DNA of 7,132 bases from Deltaproteobacteria bacterium UBA2957 (GTDB taxonomy: Bacteria > Myxococcota_A > UBA796). How positions within the stretch are numbered: position 1 is the first letter of the stretch; each line of letters opens with the position of its first letter. Positions 1 to 5,450 of the stretch are shown here, in pieces. The notes beneath the pieces are model-generated. The model was not told the DNA's origin, ran no database searches, and saw only the letters and a list, made by a program, of their open reading frames with translations. The stretch lies in the NCBI GenBank assembly GCA_002348535.1, contig DEBL01000401.1, positions 1-7,132 on the forward strand. The letters are read 5' to 3'. The position numbers and the translations under genes were made by a program.

Positions 1-590
1 GGGGACGGTTTGTCGGGTACCTGCGCAGGCCGGCGCTGATGTTGATGTCGCTGGGCCTATCGGGGTTCGCGGTGTGGTCGAACCGAGCCAATCCGGGTCG
101 TCGGCGAGAGGCCACAGCGGTGAGCATCGGTCTGCTGGCCACCGCACTTGCAGCGGATTCCGCTGGTGTTGGCGCCTACTACGCCACCATGGCGATGCCC
201 GGGATGGCCGTGCTCGTGTCTTGGCCCCTTGCCGCCCGAGCAGGCCGCCTCGCGTGGCTTGGTCTTCCCTCGTCCGCCACCGTTCTGTGGATGACGGACG
301 GCGGGTTGATTTACAACACACCGGATGTCGAACTCAAGCTCGTGTTGTCGTGCTGCGTGATGTGGGCTGTGATTGCGCTCAGGTTGCTTCTTCTTGCCCG
401 GCCTTGGTCGAGACGCGCGATCGCTGGCGTGACACTTGCGGCGATGCTGGCGACGGCGCACGCCAGTCTGTGGACGTGGCGGCCGCCGTTCCGCGGACAC
501 AAAACCCTGCCGGATGCGGCGCCCGGCTCGATGACCACCCCCGACGCCCCGCCCATGGCGCCGCTTCCGCACGATGGTACGCCCCGCTGA
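1..590 (+). CDS. Multi-pass membrane protein of unknown function, 5'-truncated by the window edge
   Basis: The reading frame ending at the TGA at 588-590 is open to the left edge (first full codon at 3), so the true start is probably outside the window. ATG codons at 39 and 45 are possible internal starts, but neither has a clear Shine-Dalgarno sequence. Counting from the ATG at 39 (183 residues), hydrophobic stretches lie at about 2-13, 25-44, 46-66, 71-86, 99-120 and 127-146. They are separated by Arg-rich turns (for example RRR at 21-23), which suggests five or six membrane helices. The last 35 or so residues are a Pro/Ala-rich hydrophilic tail. I do not recognise the family and see no catalytic motif. 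The tRNA-Sec gene starts 28 nt after the stop on the same strand. The opposite strand also has a long open frame, but its product is Arg/His-rich and not protein-like. The CDS is fairly sure; the function is unknown. Confidence 0.6.
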   Translation, partial: GRFVGYLRRPALMLMSLGLSGFAVWSNRANPGRRREATAVSIGLLATALAADSAGVGAYYATMAMPGMAVLVSWPLAARAGRLAWLGLPSSATVLWMTDGGLIYNTPDVELKLVLSCCVMWAVIALRLLLLARPWSRRAIAGVTLAAMLATAHASLWTWRPPFRGHKTLPDAAPGSMTTPDAPPMAPLPHDGTPR

Positions 591-618
591 GCCGTCAGCG
601 TGCTACACGGAATCCTAC

Positions 619-718
619 GGTAGGTGTTGCCATGCTGGTGCCGGTCCCGGTCTTCAAAATCGGAGAGGTGCGCTGAAGGGCGTTGCCTGGTGGGTTCGAT
701 TCCCATCACCTACCGCCA
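619..718 (+). tRNA. selC: Selenocysteine tRNA (tRNA-Sec, anticodon UCA)
   Basis: This RNA reads UGA as selenocysteine after serylation and conversion of Ser to Sec by SelA, with delivery by SelB. The folding is visible by hand. The acceptor stem has 8 bp (619-626 GGTAGGTG with 707-714 CACCTACC), followed by discriminator G715 and encoded CCA 716-718. The anticodon stem is 647-651 with 659-663, including one G-U pair. Its loop is CTTCAAA (652-658), placing TCA at 654-656. A long variable arm spans about 664-688 (666-668 pair with 686-688, 671-673 with 680-682). The T-arm is 690-694 with 702-706 (first pair G-U) around loop TTCGATT. The 8+5 acceptor/T helix, long variable arm, G73 and UCA anticodon are the hallmarks of bacterial tRNA-Sec. 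The D-arm (629-645) is irregular: five pairs are interrupted by A632/U633 opposite C642. Six T residues (719-724) follow directly and may help end the transcript. Confidence 0.93.
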
Positions 719-758
719 TTTTTTGCGGTTTTGCCATGCTCTGTGAGACACTACACGC

Positions 759-1166
759 ATGCGAATCTTGATTATCTTGGTGGGGCTCTGTGGTTCGGTG
801 TCCGCGCATGCGGAAGCCACCACAGGGCAGTTTCTGACGGAATACGAGGCGGCTTCAGACGATGGGCGCCGGTACCTCGATTCGTTTCTAAAAGGGTTGG
901 TTGCCGCCTACACGTGGTCCAATGTGACCCTGCAGTCCGAAGGTAAGCAGGCGTTGTTCTGTCTCAACAAGACCGGCGGAGAAAAGATCTCTGACCCTGT
1001 GTATCTGTTGCGTCTTTCTGCCAAGAATCATCCGGGAATCGAGTCCACGCCTGTGGGAATGGCCTTGCTCGCCACGCTGAAGCGCCGCTGGCCCTGCCGT
1101 GCATCGAAAGCGGCGAAAGATAAAAAAATAAAGCCAATGGACCTGGTTCCCACACCCGGCGAATAA
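759..1166 (+). CDS. Exported Rap1a/Tai-like domain protein
   Basis: The product is a 135-residue exported protein. Residues 1-18 form a Sec signal peptide: an Arg at position 2, a hydrophobic core, and an AHA cleavage site before Glu19. The mature part resembles the Rap1a/Tai immunity-protein fold family. It has an early GQFL segment (23-26), a helix with SFLKGLVAAY (42-51), an FC pair at 67-68, an HP at 91-92 followed by a helix MALLATLKRR (101-110), and a closing WPC (111-113). Cys68 and Cys113 could form a disulfide. The tail from 114 is Lys-rich. Founding members of the family neutralise type VI secretion peptidoglycan amidases, but most relatives lie outside such loci, and no amidase effector gene is visible here. 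The Shine-Dalgarno is weak (GAGA near 745-748), and the gene starts 40 nt after the tRNA. It probably shares a transcript with the lipoprotein gene 34 nt downstream. The family assignment is from pattern memory and moderate. Confidence 0.75.
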   Translation: MRILIILVGLCGSVSAHAEATTGQFLTEYEAASDDGRRYLDSFLKGLVAAYTWSNVTLQSEGKQALFCLNKTGGEKISDPVYLLRLSAKNHPGIESTPVGMALLATLKRRWPCRASKAAKDKKIKPMDLVPTPGE

Positions 1167-1174
1167 TACGGTTA

Positions 1175-1197
1175 CGGGAGGTGCAATTCCCGGAGGA
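1175..1197 (+). promoter_or_regulatory. Shine-Dalgarno of the lipoprotein gene next to a small hairpin
   Basis: GGAGGA at 1192-1197 is the ribosome binding site that fixes the ATG at 1201. Just upstream, CGGGA (1175-1179) can pair with TCCCG (1188-1192) around an 8-nt loop, using the first G of the Shine-Dalgarno. A second purine stretch (GGGAGG, 1176-1181) lies on the 5' arm. The hairpin is short and could be chance; the ribosome site itself is clear. Confidence 0.45.
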
Positions 1198-1200
1198 CCA

Positions 1201-1812
1201 ATGCGTCGTTTGATTTCTGTAGCCATGCTGTCGAGTCTCATTTTGGGTTGCCCCGAGCCGATCGAAGGCCCAGCGGGCGCGGTGCAGGGCAGCAACCCCC
1301 CACCGGCAAATGAGGCCCCAATGGGCTCGTCGCCGGGCGCGGCACCCTCGGGTGCGCTGCCTCCGCCCAATGTTGGAACCTCCGATAAAATGGAGGCGCC
1401 TCCGGGTGCTCCCGGTGTTCCGGCCGACCAACTCCAGCGCGCCATCGGTGCACTCAACGAAGACGCCCTCTTGGTCAAGCAAGCGATTCTTTCCTATGTG
1501 GAGAAGAACGGCACCAATGGGTCCTTGACCTTTGATGACGGGCAGGGTGGCACGGTCGCTGGCCAGTACGTGCGAACCCACGACCCTGTTCGCTTTAAGG
1601 CCGACAAGGGCTACATTGCGCTGAGTGATTTCCAAGTCCCAGGCGGTGCCGCAGAGGCGTTTTACCAGCTCGCATTCTGGGCCAAGAAGGACGGCGACAA
1701 AGTCGAAGTGTTCGAGGTTGATTTGCAGGCCTTTCCAGCCCAACGCAACGGGCAATGGGTTCGCCTCGAGTTGTTTACCGTCAACGATACATTTGCCAAG
1801 CCGCTTCAATAG
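1201..1812 (+). CDS. Putative lipoprotein with Pro/Gly/Ala-rich linker, function unknown
   Basis: The product has 203 residues. The N-terminus is a lipoprotein signal peptide: RR at 2-3, a hydrophobic core, and a lipobox LILGC ending at Cys17, which would be lipidated. Residues 18-74 are a low-complexity linker rich in Pro, Gly and Ala that would tether the rest away from the membrane. Residues 75-203 look globular: a helix (about 76-102), then mostly short strands with aromatic residues (YVRTHDPVRF at 123-132, FEVDLQAFP at 171-179, WVRLELF at 186-192). Cys17 is the only cysteine. The start is well supported by GGAGGA at 1192-1197, just before the ATG. The gene follows the Rap1a-like gene by 34 nt and is closed by a strong terminator, so the two probably form one short unit acting in the cell envelope. 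I do not recognise the globular domain. Confidence 0.85.
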   Translation: MRRLISVAMLSSLILGCPEPIEGPAGAVQGSNPPPANEAPMGSSPGAAPSGALPPPNVGTSDKMEAPPGAPGVPADQLQRAIGALNEDALLVKQAILSYVEKNGTNGSLTFDDGQGGTVAGQYVRTHDPVRFKADKGYIALSDFQVPGGAAEAFYQLAFWAKKDGDKVEVFEVDLQAFPAQRNGQWVRLELFTVNDTFAKPLQ

Positions 1813-1827
1813 GAGAGCGCACGGAAT

Positions 1828-1859
1828 GGCGGACCTCTGGCTCAGGGGTCCGCCTTTTT
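1828..1859 (+). terminator. Strong intrinsic terminator after the lipoprotein gene
   Basis: A 12-bp stem pairs 1828-1839 (GGCGGACCTCTG) with 1843-1854. It has a single G-U pair (1836-1846), a 3-nt loop GCT (1840-1842), and five T residues at 1855-1859. It starts 16 nt after the lipoprotein stop and ends 34 nt before the next start codon, separating the two transcripts. Confidence 0.93.
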
Positions 1860-1893
1860 GTATACGGTCTACACGGACGTAGGAGTTGATTGA

Positions 1894-4155
1894 ATGGGTA
1901 AAATCAGTATTTTAGCCTTGATTTTGGCGGGATACGGTCCGCTTGCTTTGGCCCAAGATCAGGACGGCACAGAACCCTCTGTCGAGGCGCTTACTTCAAC
2001 GCTTGAGCACCTGAAAAGCCGTCACGCCTCGGCCGAGGCCAGTCGCCACGTGTTCGACCACGCACTCGTGCAGGCCGCGCTGTTGGTCGACCCCTACGCA
2101 AAACGCGAACAACGGCAGGCGGCAGCGCAATGGCTGGCGAGCCTGCCGACGCTGGATGTGGTGCAATGGCTTGAGGCGCGAGAGGTCAATGCCGAGGCCG
2201 GAGCAGACTTGGACGACCTCAAGGCACTTGGCGCGCTGGTTCACGAGAAGTCGTTCGGGTTCATCGCATCGGCAGCCCGTGACCCTGCACCCTCGCTCCG
2301 AGAGACGGTGATCACCGTTGCGCCCACATGGGGTGACCCGGCGGTGCGCATTCTGCGAGACTGCGCGAGGCGTGAGGTGATGCACCCCAAGCTGCAGCGG
2401 TTGGCGCTCGACGGCCTTGGCCGCGTGGGTACTGCTGCCGCCGCCGACGCTCTGTATGATTTGGCCTCTGACCAGCACTTGCGGAATGACGCGGTGGAGC
2501 ATGCTCGTGCGATTCTTGAACGCGACTTCGCGGACTATCTCTCCAGCAGGGGCGGCTTGCCGCAGCCCACCGGCGATGGGATCGGTCAATCGGCCGCCGT
2601 GGTTGCATCGGCAGCCGCGGGAGCGGTTGTGCTGTCGTCGGTAGGCATATGGGGTCAGTCCGACATGGGTGCCGGCGTGGGTGGTTTGGGCGGAGCCGCA
2701 ATCGGAGCCGGCACCGGCTACCTCTACACGCGTCAGAATCCAGTGTCTCAGGGTCAGGGCCTGCGGTATGCCTCGAATGTTGCATGGGGCTTGGCCGGTT
2801 CTCAAATGGTCAACGAAGCCGTGTTCGGGTTTCAGTATCACCCCAATATGGAAGCCCTTGTTCGCACAGTTGGGACCGGTGCCGGTGCGTGGCTTGGATT
2901 TCGGGCGATGCAGAATGAACCGACTGCAAGTGATGTGCTGGAGACGAACGCTGCGGGGCTACTCGGTGCCAGTACGGCCACGTCCATCTTTCGCTTGGCA
3001 ACCCATCGAAGAGACTTTGATCAGTACTCCGACCGATCGATGCAGCGGCTGGATGAGGCAGACCAGAAAGAGCGGGCGATCGCTTCATTGGTGGGCAGCG
3101 CCGTCGGCCTTGGAATCGGAACGGCCGTGATGGACGAGTGGGAACCCGATGTGCCGGATTTGGCGTTCGCCAGCATGACCGCGTTTGTAACGTCCGATGC
3201 TGGCGGCAGTCTGGATGAACTGGTTGGCTTGGACGACGACAACGAACTTCGCACGGTGGGCACCAACGTGGGCGCAGTCGGCGGGCTGCTCGCGGCCCAT
3301 GCGGTGAACCCAGACTGGAACATGGTGGCCATGGCCAGCAGCTATTCTGTGATCGGGAAGGTTGCGGGCATCGGAGTGGGCGAACTGAGCGGCATCGAAA
3401 ACGGGTTTGAGTGGTTCAGCAGCCCCTTCAGCATTGCTGGAACGGTGGGGGGTGCGTTGGCGTCGAATGCGCTCGAACTCGACCCCGGCCACATCGGACT
3501 TCCCGCTTTGGGGACCGCGGTGTTGACATCAAATACCGCGGCGGTGACCAATAAGCTGCGCATGAATGAAAGCATCTCCAGCCGGACCCACAGAGGCACC
3601 ATTGCCTTGGTGGGTGCGGCGTCGGCCGGAACGCTCCTCGCGGTGAGCAGTGCCGTGGAACCTTCGAACGACCGGACCATTTTTGCGGCCACCGGTGCCG
3701 GGTGGGGTTTGTACTATGGGTCCTTGGCCCAAGTGGTCATCCCGGGAGAGCTGCCACTTGAAGACGCCAGCTTGATCACCACCGGTGTCATGGACGCCGG
3801 GGTTCTATCGGCGGTGTATTTGAGCTCCGATGCCGTGGGGATTAATCCGCAGAACACGTTTATCCCGCAGCTTGTTGGGTTGGCTGGCGGTACCGTGGGC
3901 GCGTTGGGAGTAATGCTTGCCAACGACAACCCCGAAGCGATTGCGGCCGGAGCACTGGCTGGCAGCACCGCTGGACTCGTTGGGGGGGCGCTGTTTGGAC
4001 CCAAGCGGGTCCGGGCCAGTTCGGCTAAGGCAAGCGGCCCTCGTCCTAAATTCGCAGCCAAAATACCCGGATCATGGAGCATTATTGCGGTTCCGTCCAT
4101 CACTCCTGAGGGCTCGCTTGGCGGCAATGTGCAGGTGGCCGCTGCGGGTCTGTGA
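1894..4155 (+). CDS. Large exported protein: HEAT-like N-terminal region plus glycine-rich hydrophobic repeat region
   Basis: The product has 753 residues. A signal peptide covers residues 1-20 (cleavage after LALA). Residues about 25-215 are helical and Ala/Leu-rich. The stretch 165-207 fits HEAT/PBS-lyase-type repeats (LQRLALDGLGRVG at 167-179, then a second helix), so this part probably binds a protein partner. From about 232 to 702 the protein changes to glycine- and alanine-rich hydrophobic helices spaced like glycine zippers (GVGGLGGAAIGAGTG at 261-275). These are arranged as degenerate repeats, each turning at an Asn/Asp/Glu-Pro pair. A basic stretch (704-722) precedes a short tail (about 725-753, starting PGSWSIIAVP) that looks beta-stranded. 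The start is supported by AGGAG at 1881-1885, 8 nt upstream. The upstream terminator implies its own promoter, but I could not find a convincing one. Export followed by many amphipathic Gly-rich helices suggests an envelope or membrane-associated scaffold; this is inference. I recognise no named family for the whole protein. Confidence 0.85.
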   Translation: MGKISILALILAGYGPLALAQDQDGTEPSVEALTSTLEHLKSRHASAEASRHVFDHALVQAALLVDPYAKREQRQAAAQWLASLPTLDVVQWLEAREVNAEAGADLDDLKALGALVHEKSFGFIASAARDPAPSLRETVITVAPTWGDPAVRILRDCARREVMHPKLQRLALDGLGRVGTAAAADALYDLASDQHLRNDAVEHARAILERDFADYLSSRGGLPQPTGDGIGQSAAVVASAAAGAVVLSSVGIWGQSDMGAGVGGLGGAAIGAGTGYLYTRQNPVSQGQGLRYASNVAWGLAGSQMVNEAVFGFQYHPNMEALVRTVGTGAGAWLGFRAMQNEPTASDVLETNAAGLLGASTATSIFRLATHRRDFDQYSDRSMQRLDEADQKERAIASLVGSAVGLGIGTAVMDEWEPDVPDLAFASMTAFVTSDAGGSLDELVGLDDDNELRTVGTNVGAVGGLLAAHAVNPDWNMVAMASSYSVIGKVAGIGVGELSGIENGFEWFSSPFSIAGTVGGALASNALELDPGHIGLPALGTAVLTSNTAAVTNKLRMNESISSRTHRGTIALVGAASAGTLLAVSSAVEPSNDRTIFAATGAGWGLYYGSLAQVVIPGELPLEDASLITTGVMDAGVLSAVYLSSDAVGINPQNTFIPQLVGLAGGTVGALGVMLANDNPEAIAAGALAGSTAGLVGGALFGPKRVRASSAKASGPRPKFAAKIPGSWSIIAVPSITPEGSLGGNVQVAAAGL
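2662..3999 (+). repeat. Region coding degenerate Gly-zipper/(N,D,E)-Pro two-helix units
   Basis: Within the 753-residue protein, residues 257-702 contain eight equivalent turns: NP at 282-283, EP at 342-343, EP at 417-418, NP at 472-473, DP at 530-531, EP at 589-590, NP at 651-652 and NP at 679-680. Spacings are 60, 75, 55, 58, 59, 62 and 28 residues. Each turn is preceded by a helix with small residues spaced like VGxxxGxxxG (for example 325-334, 400-409, 455-464, 517-520). A second Ala/Gly-rich hydrophobic stretch generally follows. The unit of about 60 residues repeats about seven times and ends with a half unit. It is conserved as a pattern rather than as sequence, and no exact DNA repeat is seen. 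Unit boundaries are approximate. Confidence 0.55.
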
Positions 4156-4214
4156 GTGCCCCCCCGGATTGAGTTTATGGTGGCGATGCCGCGATCGTCT
4201 CGGTAGGGGAATGA

Positions 4215-5450
4215 ATGCGAACGACGCCTTTTCATCCTCGGACGAGTGAACTGTGTACAAGCTTCGCGTGGAAGGAGTGGGCCGGGTACGCCGCGGTCTG
4301 CCACTACACGCCCCACTCGGAGGCCGAGGTCTTCGCGGTTCGGAGCACCGCCGGGTTGCTCGATGTAACGCCACTGTACAAGTACGATGTTCGCGGACCG
4401 GACGCGGGTGAGTTTCTTGCCTATGTCTGGACCCGCGACATTCGCAACATCGGAGTGGGTCGCGTGGTCTACAGCGCGATGTGCGACGAAGGTGGATGGA
4501 TGTTGGACGACGGAACGGTAGCTCGATTGGGCCCCGACCATTTTCGTTGCACGTCCAGCGAGCCGTGGCTCGGCTGGTTTCTCAAGCATGCGCGGGGGTT
4601 TGAGGTCCAAATCGAAGAAACGACGGACTCGATTTGTGGGCTAGCGCTCCAAGGGCCGCGCGCGCGGGCCATACTGAAGGGCATTACCGACTTCGACATG
4701 GATCGGATGCGCTTTTTCCGTGTGCGAAAGACGATGGTGGGCGGCGTGCCGGCATGGGTCCAGCGTACCGGATACACCGGCGATCTCGGCTACGAGGTGT
4801 TCTGCGCCAACGAGCACGCCCTCCAGTTGTACGACGCGATTTGTGAGGCCGGCATGCCGCATGGCATGGTCCCAATGGGACTTGATGCGCTTGACGTGGC
4901 CCGAATCGAGGCGGGGTTTGTGCTTCAAGGCGTCGACTACATTACCGCCAAAAGCTGCTTGATCGATGGACTGAAGTCGACACCGGATGACGCCGGACTT
5001 GGGTGGACCGTGGACATCGACCGCGAACCCTTTGTGGGTTCAGCCGCCATCGCATCCGAGCGACAGCGCGGTCCCGTGTGGGACCTCGTTGGACTCGAGA
5101 TTGACTGGGAGGCGCTTGAGTTGATGTACGCCTCGCTTGGCATTCCACCGCATCTCGCACCGGAAGCCTGTCGCCAGTCGGTGCCGGTCTATGATGATCA
5201 AGGCGTTCAGGTGGGACAAGCAACCTCGACCACGTGGTCGCCGACCTGCAAGCGGTATCTGGCGCTTGCCCAGGTTCGCCGGCCCCACCACCACCTCGGC
5301 ACCGAACTGTTCATGGAGCACACCCCGCTCTTTGAGCGCCAAAAGGTGCCGGTCCGCGTGGTCGAAAAACCATTTTTCGACCCGCCGCGTAAGCGGTCAA
5401 CGCCCGGGGCTGCCCCGGTATCTGTTCCTGCACCCGAGGCTGAAGAATGA
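4215..5450 (+). CDS. GcvT-like aminomethyltransferase family protein (folate-binding)
   Basis: The product has 411 residues and no signal peptide, so it is cytoplasmic. The family (glycine cleavage T-protein and relatives) binds tetrahydrofolate and passes one-carbon units onto or off it. Visible family features are: N-terminal FHPRT (6-10) and LLDVTPLYKY (48-57); GGWMLDDGTV (93-102), with the Asp pair at 98-99 matching the catalytic Asp region of T-protein; LQGPRAR (145-151); RTGYTGDLGYE (184-194); and ARIEAG (229-234). A C-terminal GcvT barrel domain contains GQATSTTWSP (334-343). The length is at the upper end for the family, with a Pro/Ala tail after about 390. It is not the true GcvT of a glycine cleavage operon, since no gcvH or gcvP is adjacent. 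It overlaps two FAD oxidoreductase genes in sequence, an arrangement recalling dimethylglycine and sarcosine dehydrogenases. AGGGGA at 4205-4210 supports the start; an ATG at 4211 is in another frame and ends early. The methyl donor is unknown. Confidence 0.93.
   Translation: MRTTPFHPRTSELCTSFAWKEWAGYAAVCHYTPHSEAEVFAVRSTAGLLDVTPLYKYDVRGPDAGEFLAYVWTRDIRNIGVGRVVYSAMCDEGGWMLDDGTVARLGPDHFRCTSSEPWLGWFLKHARGFEVQIEETTDSICGLALQGPRARAILKGITDFDMDRMRFFRVRKTMVGGVPAWVQRTGYTGDLGYEVFCANEHALQLYDAICEAGMPHGMVPMGLDALDVARIEAGFVLQGVDYITAKSCLIDGLKSTPDDAGLGWTVDIDREPFVGSAAIASERQRGPVWDLVGLEIDWEALELMYASLGIPPHLAPEACRQSVPVYDDQGVQVGQATSTTWSPTCKRYLALAQVRRPHHHLGTELFMEHTPLFERQKVPVRVVEKPFFDPPRKRSTPGAAPVSVPAPEAEE

Noticed and set aside
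588..621. Possible Sec readthrough of the TGA ending the membrane protein next to selC
   Set aside because: The extension meets an in-frame TAG inside the tRNA 5' end after about ten codons and carries no redox motif.
690..718. selC 3' end as an integration site for a genomic island
   Set aside because: selC is a known integration hotspot in other bacteria, but I see no second copy of the tRNA 3' end and no integrase in the window. The downstream genes look like ordinary chromosomal genes.
713..728. Hairpin CCGC...GCGG across the T-run just after the tRNA, as a terminator
   Set aside because: It has only 4 bp, uses the tRNA CCA end, and has the T residues in the loop rather than after the stem. 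The T-run may still help termination, but this hairpin is not convincing.
964..1809. Long antisense open frame (281 codons) across the Rap1a-like and lipoprotein genes
   Set aside because: It covers two well-supported + strand genes, including a signal peptide, a lipobox and an intergenic gap with a ribosome site. Its product is Arg/His/Gly-rich with no recognisable pattern, as expected for a shadow frame in GC-rich DNA.
4153..4206. Possible Sec readthrough of the TGA ending the 753-residue protein
   Set aside because: Readthrough would add only about 16 residues before an in-frame TAG at 4204-4206, with no selenoprotein-like motif around the TGA.
4156..4214. Promoter for the GcvT/oxidoreductase operon (TTGAGT at 4169-4174)
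   Set aside because: No acceptable -10 lies at the right distance (CGATCG at 4192-4197). A promoter is expected somewhere here or upstream, but it cannot be supported from the sequence.
3714..4610. Antisense open frame of 298 codons spanning the 753-residue protein's end and the GcvT-like gene's start
   Set aside because: It runs opposite the clear GcvT motifs and across a gene boundary, and has no family features of its own.
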